From the NCBI RefSeq assembly GCF_002573715.1, contig NZ_PDHM01000017.1, positions 372,001 to 436,000 of the forward strand: a DNA stretch of 64,000 nt. The letters are read 5' to 3'. Positions within the stretch are counted from its first letter, which is position 1; each line of letters opens with the position of its first letter. This DNA comes from Paenibacillus sp. EZ-K15. GTDB taxonomy: Bacteria; Bacillota; Bacilli; Paenibacillales; Paenibacillaceae. Positions 42,380 through 52,294 of this stretch are shown in pieces. The notes beneath the pieces are model-generated. The model searched no databases. It was given only the letters and a program-made list of their open reading frames with translations, and had not been told where the DNA came from. A program made the position numbers and the translations under genes.

Positions 42380-44383
42380 CTAATGGCCCTCGTCTTCAAC
42401 CAGTGCTTGGGACTCATACAAATTCGCCTCTCGGTAATTCACATCCATTCTCAGATGGCTCGCAAGTGCCCGGTCAATATCGCCATGTTCGAACATGCTT
42501 TGAATCTCGTTACGCTCTGACTGAATGGCTTTAAGTTCCAGTTCCCTGCGTTCACTGCTAAGCTTCTGCTTTCTTCGGCTCCATACACGATCATTCTGAA
42601 GAAAATGCTCCATTGCACGATAGTCTGCAATAACCGCTTGCAGGACTTCCTGCCTCTGCGCCGGCTTCACCGTTTGGATCTCATGGATTGCTGCACGAAT
42701 GGCCTCCAGCTTCAATGCCTTATACATCTCCCAATCCGGGTGATCCGGAGACATGGGCATTTCTTTGGACTCGTTTTTTTTCAACAAGCGCTTTAAATTC
42801 CGCCATAAATTCTTCGTGAGCAGCCTGAACTTATATCGGCTGGTAAGCAGCATCTCAACTTTGTTCAGCGAGGACAGGAACTGCTCCGCGACCCTTGCAG
42901 AAGCTTTATGTTCCTTAAGCCATGTTTCTGTAACGTTCCGTTCCGCAGTAAGTCCGATTTTTCTGACGGTGATCGTGGCTTCCCAGAACTCTCGCATGTC
43001 GCTCTTATCCGTTATTTGAGATTGCTGAAGCCGCTTGGTATACGCATAAATAAGCTGAACCGCCTCCTCCCTGTTTTCATCCGTCATTTCTTCCCGCACG
43101 GTACGTATTCCCGCTTGCAGCATATGAAGCCGTGCTTCTTTCTCACGATCAATCACCGCGGCCGTATTCACAGGTTTCTCACGTGTCAGCAGCGGAAGCA
43201 GCACACTCGCGATGACCAGGGTTAACAGGATGACACCCGCGCAGATGAATAACATTAAGCTTCGCTCTGGAAATGGACGATGGTCCGCAAGGGTGAGCGG
43301 GATGGAGAAAGCCGCAGCCAGCGTTAATGCCCCCCGTACGCCCGACAGTGCAGTCAGCAGGGAAGACTTGAACTGGCGGTTCGTTGAAGCCCATACCCAT
43401 ACGAAACGCAGCAATATCAGAACAGCCGTTATTAGGAATATATAACCGAGGACTTGTCCATTGTTATAGGCAGGATCACTCCATATTTGATTGACGACCC
43501 CCGGGATTTCATGCCCGAGCAGAATGAACACCAGCCCGTTTAACGTGAACAGGATTACAGACCAGGTGCTGTCCGATACAACTCTAAGTTTAATGGATGC
43601 TGATCGCATACGATCCCTCTCCACGGCATGGGTGACACCCGCCGCAACGACAGCCAGAATCCCGGATAGATGAAATTCCTCGGCTATAAGGTAGATGATG
43701 AATGGCGTCAGAATGATGATCAGCATATGAAGCGTAACGTCCTCCATACCGAGCCGGCGCAGCAGCATTCTGAACCAAATCACAAGAAATCCTAGAAGCG
43801 CCCCGACAACGATGCCTCCAATTGCAATGACAAAAAAACTGCCGATGGCATTCGTTAAAGAAAAATAACCCGTCACTGTAGCTGCAATCGCAAAATTAAA
43901 CGCAACGAGACCGGACGCATCATTCATAAGCGCTTCGCCTTCAAGTAAATGCATGATTTTCCCCGGCAGCTTCACCCTGCCTGACAGGGAGCCCACCGCA
44001 ACCGCATCGGTAGGCGAGAGTATCGCAGCCAACGCAAAGGCAGCTGATAACGGTATGGTCGGAATAAGCCAATGAATGAAAGGTCCCGCGATCAGAACAG
44101 TTGCAAATACGAGACCTAGCGCCAGCAGCAGAATATTGGACCTGAGCTTCCACAACTCGCTCCGTGGGGTCAACTTCCCATCATTAAACAAGAGCGGTGC
44201 GATAAACAGGACCATGAACAATTCCGGATTCAGGGGCACGTGATGGAACCCGCGGATATAGGCGGCCCCGATCCCAAGCGCAATCTGGATCAACGGGACA
44301 GGAATGAATGGCAGAAATCGATTGATGATGTTGGAAATACCGACAAGAACCAGAAAAATAAGTACCATAAGAAATATTTCCAC
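42380..44383 (-). CDS. Na+/H+ antiporter, CPA1 (NhaP/NhaK-like)
   Basis: This 667-residue protein starts at GTG 44383 (GGAG 12 nt upstream). About 12 transmembrane helices span residues 1-400. They include the ion-site motifs LSPTDAVAVG and EGEALMNDASGLVAFNFA (Asn-Asp pair near 154) and SGVRGALTLAAAFSIPL. A long cytosolic C-terminal region (about 410-667) is charged and helical (REKEARLHMLQAGIRTVREEMTD, then RRKQKLSSERRELELKAIQSERNEIQ) and may be regulatory. It exchanges cytosolic Na+ or K+ for protons for pH and salt homeostasis. Single gene. Confidence 0.9.
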   Translation of the reverse strand: MEIFLMVLIFLVLVGISNIINRFLPFIPVPLIQIALGIGAAYIRGFHHVPLNPELFMVLFIAPLLFNDGKLTPRSELWKLRSNILLLALGLVFATVLIAGPFIHWLIPTIPLSAAFALAAILSPTDAVAVGSLSGRVKLPGKIMHLLEGEALMNDASGLVAFNFAIAATVTGYFSLTNAIGSFFVIAIGGIVVGALLGFLVIWFRMLLRRLGMEDVTLHMLIIILTPFIIYLIAEEFHLSGILAVVAAGVTHAVERDRMRSASIKLRVVSDSTWSVILFTLNGLVFILLGHEIPGVVNQIWSDPAYNNGQVLGYIFLITAVLILLRFVWVWASTNRQFKSSLLTALSGVRGALTLAAAFSIPLTLADHRPFPERSLMLFICAGVILLTLVIASVLLPLLTREKPVNTAAVIDREKEARLHMLQAGIRTVREEMTDENREEAVQLIYAYTKRLQQSQITDKSDMREFWEATITVRKIGLTAERNVTETWLKEHKASARVAEQFLSSLNKVEMLLTSRYKFRLLTKNLWRNLKRLLKKNESKEMPMSPDHPDWEMYKALKLEAIRAAIHEIQTVKPAQRQEVLQAVIADYRAMEHFLQNDRVWSRRKQKLSSERRELELKAIQSERNEIQSMFEHGDIDRALASHLRMDVNYREANLYESQALVEDEGH

Positions 44384-44515
44384 AAAACATCTGCTCCTTC
44401 CTCGAGAAGAATAACCTATGTAACATGGGCATGTCTGTCAATAGGCTGATTTAGGTTGTGTAGAATAGTAAAGGTTTATTTATGAGCTGGAAAAGTTTCA
44501 ACCTTCATGCCGCCA

Positions 44516-44558
44516 CAAAAAAACAAGGCTTCCTAAAGGAGATGTCCTTTAGAAAGCC
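44516..44558 (-). terminator. terminator of the SDR gene
   Basis: On the minus strand GGCTTTCTAAAGG (44558-44546) pairs with CCTTTAGGAAGCC (44539-44527), followed by TTGTTTTTTT. Confidence 0.85.
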
Positions 44559-44578
44559 CTAGCGCTTGCAAATGCTTA

Positions 44579-45337
44579 TTAATAGGCAGTCCAGCCTGCA
44601 TCGGCTGTAACAACAGTACCGTTTACAAAGCTGGCTTCATCTGAAGCCAGGAACAATACCACTTTTGCGATCTCTTCCGGTTCTCCTGCCCGCGGGTTCA
44701 GGTTGATACCAGCCATAGCTCTTTCCATACCAAACGAATTCGGCGCGTTTAGAGTGGTGCCGATATTCGTGCTGACGCCGCCTGGAGCGACCGCATTACA
44801 CCGGATTCCCTGCGTTGCATATTGGAAACCGACATTTTTGGTTAATCCGACAACGGCATGCTTAGCGGCCGTATACGCTGCACCTGCTCTGGACCCCATA
44901 AGACCTCCAGCAGAGGCAATGTTGACAATGACTCCGCTCTTCTTCTCCAGGAAGATTGGCAACGATTTACGAATAGTTCTCATCGGTCCCGTTGTATTGA
45001 TGGCAAATACGCGATCCCACAACTCATCCGTTAGATCCGCAGCCGGTACGAAGTTGTCCATAATGCCAGCATTGTTGATCAAAATATCAAGCGTTCCATA
45101 TGCATTAACAGTAGCATCAACCAGTTGCTGCACATCTTCTTCCTTGGCCACATTCGCTACCAGTGCCAGGGCCGTGCCGCCTTTTGCTGTAATTTCATCA
45201 ACAACGGCTTGCGCCGCCTCAAGACGCAGGTCAGACACGACAACTTTTGCGCCTTCGGCAGCAAACAGTTCCGCTGTCGCTTTTCCCATACCGGAAGCAG
45301 CACCTGTAACAATCGCAACTTTACCTGATAATCTCAT
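44579..45337 (-). CDS. short-chain dehydrogenase/reductase (classical SDR)
   Basis: The start is ATG 45337 (MRLSGKVAIVTG), preceded by GGGGGTATGGAAC; the upstream frame extension is rejected. The product is 252 residues. The cofactor motif is TGAASGMG (11-18) and Asp36 after the second strand suggests NAD preference. NNAG lies at 88-91 and the catalytic residues are Ser142, Tyr155 and Lys159 (YTAAK). The C-terminus (SDEASFVNGTVVTADAGWTAY) is typical of glucose-dehydrogenase/FabG-like enzymes. Substrate unknown. It is divergent from a TetR regulator that may repress it. Confidence 0.88.
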   Translation of the reverse strand: MRLSGKVAIVTGAASGMGKATAELFAAEGAKVVVSDLRLEAAQAVVDEITAKGGTALALVANVAKEEDVQQLVDATVNAYGTLDILINNAGIMDNFVPAADLTDELWDRVFAINTTGPMRTIRKSLPIFLEKKSGVIVNIASAGGLMGSRAGAAYTAAKHAVVGLTKNVGFQYATQGIRCNAVAPGGVSTNIGTTLNAPNSFGMERAMAGINLNPRAGEPEEIAKVVLFLASDEASFVNGTVVTADAGWTAY

Positions 45338-45412
45338 GTTCCATACCCCCATAATAGGTTGTGATATCATTTTAGAAATTAGGGACAACAAATCAACAAC
45401 TGTACAATACAC

Positions 45413-45436
45413 GACATATGTCAATTCTAGTATAAT
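45413..45436. promoter_or_regulatory. candidate TetR operator in the SDR-TetR divergent region
   Basis: A 10-bp palindrome GACATATGTC (45413-45422) lies in the 225-bp divergent intergenic region, just upstream of a plus-strand -10-like TATAAT (45431-45436). It is short for a TetR site, so the assignment is tentative. Confidence 0.35.
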
Positions 45437-45562
45437 CGTAGTATGATTTAGGTCACAATCATTAAAAAACGTGAAAATGTACGATACCGAACAAAAAGCG
45501 TAAATTTGTTTATATTTTAACTATTAAATTCGTTATATCTTTAACCGAAAGGACTCGAATCT

Positions 45563-46171
45563 ATGCAATCGAGCAATAAAATGACCGATCGTCGCATCGT
45601 CCGCAGCAAAGAAGCTTTAAAGCAAGCACTTCTATCACTCCTCTCGCAGAAGAGCTTCTCCAGCATTTCCATTACGGAAATCGTAGAGTTAGCCAATTAC
45701 AATCGAGGAACCTTCTATACCCACTACGACAACAAAGAGGCTCTTCTGGATGATATCCTGACTCCTTTAATGGAGGAACTGATCGCATCCTTCAGGGCTC
45801 CTTACGGGGAAGCCGACGTGTTTCATATCGATGAGCTACCTGCCAATGCGGTAAAAATATTCGATCATATTCATCAAAATGCAGACGTATATACGGCCTT
45901 ATTCAAAAGCGATGTTCTACCGCTTGTCCGGGATAAAATGTTCTCGGCATTAAAACAAATCGCCATGGAGGATTTGGACTACCCCAGGGGAGAACTCAAC
46001 CATGAACTACTCATCATCTACAACATGCACGCCTTACTCGGCCTGGTATTCCACTGGATCGAGAACAATTTCCAATACCCCGTCCCTTATATGAGGGATC
46101 AGCTGGTTCTCATGATCAACTGGAGACCAAGAAGCGTTAGAACACAATTCAAGCGCACGGACCATACATGA
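45563..46171 (+). CDS. TetR/AcrR-family regulator
   Basis: This is a 202-residue protein with an N-terminal HTH (RIVRSKEALKQALLSLLSQKSFSSISITEIVELANYNRGTFYTHYDNKEALLDDIL, residues about 10-65). The ligand-binding half has a TetR_C_7-like HALLGLVFHWIENNF segment. It is divergent from the SDR gene and followed by a strong terminator. It likely represses the SDR gene or itself in the absence of an effector. Confidence 0.85.
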   Translation: MQSSNKMTDRRIVRSKEALKQALLSLLSQKSFSSISITEIVELANYNRGTFYTHYDNKEALLDDILTPLMEELIASFRAPYGEADVFHIDELPANAVKIFDHIHQNADVYTALFKSDVLPLVRDKMFSALKQIAMEDLDYPRGELNHELLIIYNMHALLGLVFHWIENNFQYPVPYMRDQLVLMINWRPRSVRTQFKRTDHT

Positions 46172-46197
46172 AATCAGGGAGCATAAAGTAGAAAAAC

Positions 46198-46242
46198 CAT
46201 CAACCCGTTCAAATAACAAATTGAACGGGTGATGGATTTTTG
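46198..46242 (+). terminator. intrinsic terminator
   Basis: CCATCAACCCGTTCAA pairs with TTGAACGGGTGATGG (46198-46213 with 46221-46235), followed by ATTTTTG. Only one bulge. Confidence 0.85.
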
Positions 46243-46416
46243 ACGTCGATCCTATATTGAGCGCCTAAGGAGCTTTCTTTCTTTAGGTGCGAGGAACAGG
46301 GTGAATCTGAGTGGTTCATCATGAACCAGTATTACCTCCCGCGGATGTTTTTATTCTTGCTATGATTTATACAATAGAGCTAGGTTAACAAGCATTCATT
46401 CAAGGAGGAATACACA

Positions 46417-47397
46417 ATGACAATCAACCTGCACGATCCCATACAAATCGGAACGGTACAATTGAAGAACCGAATGATCATGGCTCCTATGCAGCAAAAT
46501 CAGGGAACGCCGGATTCTTATGCAACCGATTATCATGTGAAATTTTACAGTGAACGGGCAGAACATGTCAGTTTAATCATTATCGAATCTACCGTGGTGT
46601 CCGCAAATGGCCGTCTGTTCCCAGATGATATCGGGATATATACCGAACAGCATACGGCTCCATTACGCAGGATTGTCGATGACGTCCATTCAAAAGGAAC
46701 GCCAATCTTCATCCAATTGACCCACGCCGGCAGAAAAGCATGGCCCAGCGTCACCGATAAAAGATTAGCCCCTAGTTCGATTGCCTACGATGATGAATAT
46801 GGACTGCCACAAACGATGTCCCAAGCCGACATTAACGCAGTCATCGACCAGTTCCGGATGGCTGCCCGTCGAAGCCTGCAGGCTGGCTTTGATGGAATCG
46901 AGCTTCATACCGCCCACGGTCATCTTCTCCACCAGTTTCTCTCTCCGCTGTCAAATCAGCGAACGGACGCATATGGAGGAAGCCTGGAGAACAGAGTCCG
47001 ATTGATCCAAGAAGTTCTGGGGGCCATCCGAACCGAAGTAGGGGTCAGCTACCCGGTGCAATTGCGGGTTTCTGCATCCGACTTTGCCGATGGCGGTCTG
47101 ACACCAGCAGAGGTTGCACTCGCCTTGACGTACCTGGAATCCGAACTGGATGCCGTGCACGTATCTTCGGGCGGTCTCGTTCCTGCAGAACCTTTAGCCA
47201 CACCGGAGGGCTACCAAACACCTTATGCTGCGGTGATCAAACAATATGTAAAAATACCGGTGATCGCGGTCGGCAATATCCGCACCCAAGCGTTCGCCAA
47301 TTTCATTCTAGCAGATGAGATGGCAGATATGGTAGCCATCGGCCGCCCATTGCTGGAGGATGCAAATTTCGGTGAAAAAATGCTGTCCTTAGCCTAA
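46417..47397 (+). CDS. old-yellow-enzyme family NADH:flavin oxidoreductase (NamA/YqjM-like)
   Basis: This 326-residue FMN TIM barrel has LKNRMIMAPMQQNQGTP (FMN site), FIQLTHAGRKA with the flavin-modulating Gln and His, the substrate-anion site HTAHGHLLHQFLSPLSNQRTDAYGG (H-x-x-H), VSSGGL, and IAVGNIRTQAFANFILADEMADMVAIGRPLL at the phosphate-binding end. It reduces activated alkenes with NAD(P)H. The common Cys near residue 26 of YqjM is replaced (APMQQ), so flavin tuning may differ. The RBS is AAGGAGG. Confidence 0.88.
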   Translation: MTINLHDPIQIGTVQLKNRMIMAPMQQNQGTPDSYATDYHVKFYSERAEHVSLIIIESTVVSANGRLFPDDIGIYTEQHTAPLRRIVDDVHSKGTPIFIQLTHAGRKAWPSVTDKRLAPSSIAYDDEYGLPQTMSQADINAVIDQFRMAARRSLQAGFDGIELHTAHGHLLHQFLSPLSNQRTDAYGGSLENRVRLIQEVLGAIRTEVGVSYPVQLRVSASDFADGGLTPAEVALALTYLESELDAVHVSSGGLVPAEPLATPEGYQTPYAAVIKQYVKIPVIAVGNIRTQAFANFILADEMADMVAIGRPLLEDANFGEKMLSLA

Positions 47398-47454
47398 TGC
47401 CTCCGTCTCAAGTGACATATATTCGTTTATTTGCGCACTTCAATAAAAAAGCCA

Positions 47455-47508
47455 AAGGCCGTATCCCCAAAGGTAGGTTTGAACCACCCTTGGATACGGC
47501 CTTTTCTT
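47455..47508. terminator. bidirectional intrinsic terminator
   Basis: AAAGGCCGTATCC pairs with GGATACGGCCTTTT (47455-47467 with 47493-47506), with a 25-nt loop that can fold further (AAGGTAG, CCACCCTT). It serves the converging oxidoreductase and TetR genes. Confidence 0.85.
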
Positions 47509-47527
47509 TAATACCCATCAATTTCAT

Positions 47528-48124
47528 CTATAATCTAAAAATAGCGTCGAGTGTACTTTCGACAATTCGATCGGCCAGCTCACGATTCATCGTAGCGGAG
47601 TTCATCACCCGCAGTCCATAGTAGCTGCTTAAGAATAAGCTGGCCAGCTGCTTCGCAGAGCGTTCAGCCGGAATCTCCCCCGATTTGATCGCCTCTTCCA
47701 TCACGCTGATCAAGTCTTCCTCAAGATCATAAATATATTGCCCGAATATTCGTTCAACCATCGGGTCCCGCCCAGCTCGTTCCATACTGATATTAACCGC
47801 CATGCAGCCGCGGTGATTAGGGTCCGAAAAATCCATGCCGATCGCCCATTCAAACAAGGCGCGCAGCCTTTCCTTAACCGGGATGGACCGGCCCAGAATC
47901 TCTCTGGATATTTCCAGGCCTTCATCATTGTAACGTTGAAGCACCTGCTCGAATAACTCATTCTTGCTGCCGAACGCATTGTACAGGCTCCCTTTACCCA
48001 GCCCTGTCTTCTCGCACAGCTCTTGCGTGGAACTCGCTTCATAACCCTTGGACCAGAACACGTCCGTGGCAGCATCAATGACAGCTTCCTTCTTGAACTC
48101 ACGCGGTCTTCCGTTCGTGGTCAT
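47528..48124 (-). CDS. TetR/AcrR-family regulator
   Basis: The start is ATG 48124 behind GATGAGGGAA, with an in-frame ATG 9 nt upstream as alternative. The product is 198 residues. The N-terminal GRPREFKKEAVIDAATDVFWSKGYEASSTQELCEKTGLGKGSLYNAFGSKNELFEQVL is a classic TetR HTH. The C-terminal half has NHRGCMAVNISMER, typical of YxaF/AcuR-like members that respond to electrophiles or aromatic compounds. The target could be the OYE-type reductase converging on it, but no operator was seen. Confidence 0.85.
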   Translation of the reverse strand: MTTNGRPREFKKEAVIDAATDVFWSKGYEASSTQELCEKTGLGKGSLYNAFGSKNELFEQVLQRYNDEGLEISREILGRSIPVKERLRALFEWAIGMDFSDPNHRGCMAVNISMERAGRDPMVERIFGQYIYDLEEDLISVMEEAIKSGEIPAERSAKQLASLFLSSYYGLRVMNSATMNRELADRIVESTLDAIFRL

Positions 48125-48188
48125 TTCCCTCATCCCTTTTGAACATGATCTTTGTTACCTAAAAGTATAGGGTTTATGTACCACTCAG

Positions 48189-49880
48189 TCAAATATTATC
48201 GGGTTCCCCCGAGAAGATTCGTCGAACGGTTTCATACGCCAGCTTCGGACGACGATATTCATCCACAATACCTTTGCTGTTCCGCGTGCATGAACGATTC
48301 AGCAACCAGCCAAGCCCTTCCGTCACTCGGCAATCGCTAAATTGCCATATGAACATCCCGGAAATGTATTCGCGCTCCATGTATGCCCTCAGATTGCTCG
48401 CAATAATATCGGCCTGACGCTCCTCGGAGCCTTTCTCCCGATTCGGACTGCGGAATCCGTAGAACCCGTCCCCTCCAAATTCACTCATGATCATGGGTTT
48501 TCCTTCTCCGCCCAACGCATCTGCCCAACCCCTAGCCAGATCCGCCAGTTCCCCGGGATTCTCGTCGGTATACCAGCCTGGATAGAGATTGAACGACACG
48601 ATCTCCGCCAAGTCAAAACATTTCTCCTGATCCCGATGATGGGAAGCGAAAGACCGGGGCCTGCTTGGATCAAGCTGCCGAATAATGGTTAACTGCTTCT
48701 CGTAGTGAGCTCTCCCCTCCTCGGTGTGACTGGCGCATTCATTCAGAATGGCCCATATAAGGATGGACGGATGGTTAAAATGCTGCTGCACCATTTCACG
48801 AGTCACCTGCTCGCTCTGCCAACCGAAATTCGGGTGCTGCATCTGCTCCAAACTCAAGCCGCGGGCATGATTTTCTTCCCACACCGCAATACCTCGTTCA
48901 TCGCATAGATCGAGAAACCGCTCATCGTTCGGATAATGGCTCGTCCGAACGGAGTTACAACCAAGCTCTGTCATGAGGTCCAAATCTTTTACCATGAGGG
49001 GCAGCGGTAGTGAGGAACCAGCCATGGGATGGTCCTCATGCCGGTTAACGCCTTTGAATACGAGATCTTGGCCGTTCAATTGGATTTTTCCGTTATGCGT
49101 TGTTATCTCGCGAAAGCCTATGCGGTCCAGCCAATCATCACAATCCGTATCATCAACGGCAAGTACCGCTCGCAGCACATACAAATTCGGGTCGTCCAGC
49201 GACCACTCCAACACGCCTGGATAGCACACGGTGGCTATTCGTTCGACCCGCTCGCCTGGCTTCACTTCAAAGCTTCCGAGCGGTACCTCCACCTCAGCCA
49301 GCGTACCTCGGAGTAATCCTTTCTTCACAAGGCTTCCGGTGTTTCGAATCACGACCTTCCAAGAACCGTGCCAACCCCCGTCCTGTTTATATGGAGTGAA
49401 CATGGCGTTTTCAATGTATAAATCGCTTATCTCTTCCAGGGCAATCGGTCGAATGATGCCGCCGTACGTATAGTAATCATTAGGAACATGAAGGGCTGAT
49501 TCCTCGTTGAAAGAATTATCCACGTACACCAACAGTTCATGTTCACCGGCTTGAACTTCCGGGATGATCATGTCAAAGGCGGTATATGCATTATAATGAG
49601 AGACTGCCAATTCCCCGTTGAAATAGACATGTGCCGTGTGACTAACCCCTTTGAATTCGATTCGCAAATTGGTTTTCCGAGACAGCGAAATGATTTTGCG
49701 GTATACCCCGACTCCCCTATAGTTTCCGAAGCGTGGGTGCATCTCCCAGCAACCGGGAACAGGCAACTTGTCATTGAAGCTGGCCGGTTGCTCCCCCACG
49801 CCGGCTACTGGAGCAAACTCCCATATTCCCTCCAGTTCCTTGCACTTTCGAATTTGGTGAGTATCAAATAATCGCAGCAT
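48189..49880 (-). CDS. glycoside hydrolase family 2 (beta-glucuronidase-like)
   Basis: This is a 563-residue protein with GH2 layout. The jelly-roll domain covers about 1-155 (LPVPGCWEMHPRFGNYRGVGVYRK) and the immunoglobulin-like domain about 155-262. The TIM barrel follows from about 263 (FKGVNRHEDHPMAGSSLPLPLMVKDLDLM). The acid/base is Glu381 in AILNECASHTEEG and the nucleophile Glu467 in MSEFGGDG. The closing WQFSDCR and KGIVDEYRRPKLAY segments resemble beta-glucuronidases. It lacks a signal peptide, so it acts on imported oligosaccharides. It is divergent from an AraC regulator, its probable activator. Confidence 0.88.
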   Translation of the reverse strand: MLRLFDTHQIRKCKELEGIWEFAPVAGVGEQPASFNDKLPVPGCWEMHPRFGNYRGVGVYRKIISLSRKTNLRIEFKGVSHTAHVYFNGELAVSHYNAYTAFDMIIPEVQAGEHELLVYVDNSFNEESALHVPNDYYTYGGIIRPIALEEISDLYIENAMFTPYKQDGGWHGSWKVVIRNTGSLVKKGLLRGTLAEVEVPLGSFEVKPGERVERIATVCYPGVLEWSLDDPNLYVLRAVLAVDDTDCDDWLDRIGFREITTHNGKIQLNGQDLVFKGVNRHEDHPMAGSSLPLPLMVKDLDLMTELGCNSVRTSHYPNDERFLDLCDERGIAVWEENHARGLSLEQMQHPNFGWQSEQVTREMVQQHFNHPSILIWAILNECASHTEEGRAHYEKQLTIIRQLDPSRPRSFASHHRDQEKCFDLAEIVSFNLYPGWYTDENPGELADLARGWADALGGEGKPMIMSEFGGDGFYGFRSPNREKGSEERQADIIASNLRAYMEREYISGMFIWQFSDCRVTEGLGWLLNRSCTRNSKGIVDEYRRPKLAYETVRRIFSGEPDNI

Positions 49881-50078
49881 CTCTTCTCCTCCTATCTATC
49901 ATGCGGCTTGAGGTTTCCCCAAAATCCGGATAGGTATAACACTAGATTATTGTTGCAGGGTACTCCATAGAAAAGCCGATACTAAACATGTAAAAATCGC
50001 TCCTTACGTCCTGGCGATTGTTGTGGTCTTGAGTTATTCTTTTCTTATATCACCTATCGGATTGGAGGCTGGACTGCA

Positions 50079-50918
50079 GTGTATAATACACGTGATTTGG
50101 TTGTACGGATCAACTGGACCTTCCGGAAGATGACCTCTTCCGATTGGTCTGATATCCGTAATAATACAGCGGTGCACAGTTTCTACTGGATCCATGAAGG
50201 CAGTGGGATCTTCCATACGGATCAAGCATATCCGGTAAATCAAGGCATGCTGTTTTATATGGAACCGGGCTTGCAGATGATGCGTATGAAAAGCGCTCCG
50301 GAAGCCCCTCTTACCATAAGCATGGTGCTGTTTGAATGCTGCAGCCTTCATCATTGCCGGTCTGAATGGCAACTCCCTCAAAGCGTTCAGCGGCTAGATA
50401 TCCCATTTACTGCCCATTATCTAGGCGAGAGAGCCATCGGGATGGACCATGCTTTCAACGAGGTGACACGGGCTTGGGTTCCCGGGAATACGGAGAGTGA
50501 ACTGGAGAGCAGTGCCCTTCTTCTAAGGCTAATCGCCAAATTACATCAGCAGAACAAGCCGCCGATAATAGAGCCCGCATATGAGGCATATCAACGGATT
50601 AAATCAAACATCGAGGACCATTACGCCGATCCACTTCATATTGGAGCGTTAGCGAAGAAACATGCCATTTCGGAGTCGTATTTGCGAAAGCTGTTCATGA
50701 AGCATCTGCATGTTTCTCCCAAGGACTACCTGACCGAGATCCGTATGCGGCATGCAGAGCGTTACTTGGTATACACGTCATATACCCTGAGGTTTATCGC
50801 CAACGCATGCGGATTTCATGATGAATTTCATTTCAGTAAAGCATTTCATAAGTACAAAGGTATGGCACCCGCAGAGTTCCGCAAAACCTCAAAAGATGCG
50901 GATCATTCAACCCTATAA
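50079..50918 (+). CDS. AraC-family regulator
   Basis: This 279-residue protein starts at GTG 50079 behind TTGGAGG. The N-terminal cupin-like sugar-sensing domain (about 1-165) is followed by a double HTH (about 180-275: YEAYQRIKSNIEDHYADPLHIGALAKKHAISESYLRKLFMKHLHVSPKDYLTEIRMRHAERYL, then IANACGFHDEFHFSKAFHKYKGMAPAEFRK). It is divergent from the GH2 gene across 198 bp. It probably activates that gene in response to its sugar. After it, to 51133, only a weak 8-bp hairpin (51004-51030) is seen. Confidence 0.88.
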   Translation: MYNTRDLVVRINWTFRKMTSSDWSDIRNNTAVHSFYWIHEGSGIFHTDQAYPVNQGMLFYMEPGLQMMRMKSAPEAPLTISMVLFECCSLHHCRSEWQLPQSVQRLDIPFTAHYLGERAIGMDHAFNEVTRAWVPGNTESELESSALLLRLIAKLHQQNKPPIIEPAYEAYQRIKSNIEDHYADPLHIGALAKKHAISESYLRKLFMKHLHVSPKDYLTEIRMRHAERYLVYTSYTLRFIANACGFHDEFHFSKAFHKYKGMAPAEFRKTSKDADHSTL

Positions 50919-51133
50919 CGGGTTGCTGATTGGTGTCTCGAAGTGTACCTCTAAGATGATTGAAAAAAACCTTATGATGTAGGCGAAATGAAGTTCTAAA
51001 TAAAAATAACGGACTTAAGAGACGTTATTTAGTAGATCAGCAGTAATTCGACTGCCAATACCCCTTCATAACGCCTCTGCCCGTTTTACGTGCAGAATGA
51101 TTCTTTTGTGGAAGATATCGTCTCCAGAAAATT

Positions 51134-52144
51134 TTATGCCGGCGGCGGAGCCGTGGATCGGCGGATGACCAACTTCGGGGGGAGCACAATCCGCTGTGCA
51201 GGTTCTCCCTGGCTGGCCAGATTCCTGACCACAAGGTCCACCGCCAGGCGGCCCATCTGTTCCATCGGCTGGGCAATAACAGTGAGCGGCGGATCTGTTA
51301 CTCGGGCCAGAATCGTATCGTCAAAGCTGACGACCGAACAGTCCTCAGGAACGCGCAGCCCGAGCTCGCGAATCGCCTGTAGGGCGCCGATCGCCAGCAT
51401 GTCGTTGCAGCAAAACAGCGCAGTAGGCGGTTCCTCCAGCTCCAACATAACTTTGGCTCGTCGGAATCCGTCCTCGATCTTATGGTCACAGGCCGCAATA
51501 TAGTCGGGGGAAAGCCCCAAGCCGAACGAGGCGGCAGCTTCGACAAAACCCCTTACCCGCTCATTGCTGCTCGTCACCCGTTCATGCTCGGCAAGTACGG
51601 CCAGCCTGCGGTGACCGAGACGAAGCAGATGCTCGGCAGCGAGACGGCCCCCTTCCAAGTCATGAACCCGAACGCTGCTGGCGCCAAGTGCCGGATTGTC
51701 CCGGGCGATAAGCGCTATAGCCAGCGAATGCTCCTGAAACGGCTTGAGCAGCTCACCATGGGATACGCCCGTACCGATAATAACGCCATCCACCTGCTTT
51801 TGCCTCAGCAGGCTGACATAGCGCTTTACCTTCTCTTCCTGGTTGTCCGTGCTGCAGATGATCACGCTGTATCCAAGCTGATGCCCGTGATCCTCGACCG
51901 AGCGTGCAATCTCGGCAAAAAAGGGGTTGGAGATGTCGGGGACGAGCAATCCCAGGGTATAGGTTTTTTTGCCGGCGAGGGCTGAGGCAATCGCGTTCGG
52001 CCGATAATTCAGGCGCTGCATGATATCCAGAATCTCCTCACGACGTTCGCGACTGATCTTGCCCTTGCCGTTCATGACATGAGAGACGGTAGCAATGGAG
52101 ACGCCGGCTTCGCGCGCAACGTCATAAATAGTCGCTCTTATCAT
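51134..52144 (-). CDS. LacI-family regulator, probable repressor of the iol cluster
   Basis: This 336-residue protein has an N-terminal HTH and hinge (TIYDVAREAGVSIATVSHVMNGKGKISRERREEILDIMQRLNYRPNAIASALAGKKT, residues 4-60). A periplasmic-binding-like effector domain follows (LGLLVPDISNPFFAEIARSVEDHG; CCNDMLAIGALQAIRELGLRVPEDCSVVSFDD). It lies directly downstream of iolB on the same strand. LacI-type palindromes are present at the iol promoter. B. subtilis uses a DeoR-type IolR, so a LacI-type control would be a different solution; the link is inferred from position and operator type. Confidence 0.85.
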   Translation of the reverse strand: MIRATIYDVAREAGVSIATVSHVMNGKGKISRERREEILDIMQRLNYRPNAIASALAGKKTYTLGLLVPDISNPFFAEIARSVEDHGHQLGYSVIICSTDNQEEKVKRYVSLLRQKQVDGVIIGTGVSHGELLKPFQEHSLAIALIARDNPALGASSVRVHDLEGGRLAAEHLLRLGHRRLAVLAEHERVTSSNERVRGFVEAAASFGLGLSPDYIAACDHKIEDGFRRAKVMLELEEPPTALFCCNDMLAIGALQAIRELGLRVPEDCSVVSFDDTILARVTDPPLTVIAQPMEQMGRLAVDLVVRNLASQGEPAQRIVLPPKLVIRRSTAPPPA

Positions 52145-52294
52145 CCCTTGTGCTCCATTTGTTTAATTTTGGCATTTCCATTTATTATGGGCTTTCATCT
52201 CGTTTAACACAAGGCCGTTTTGTCGTTAATACTGCCTGCAGACATGCACACCTAAGGATCCTGGTCCATAGCACGTTCCCTGATTTAGCCTGCT

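Noticed and set aside
51004-51030. AAATAACG/CGTTATTT hairpin after the AraC gene
   Set aside because: An 8-bp AT-rich stem with no following T-run is too weak to call a terminator.
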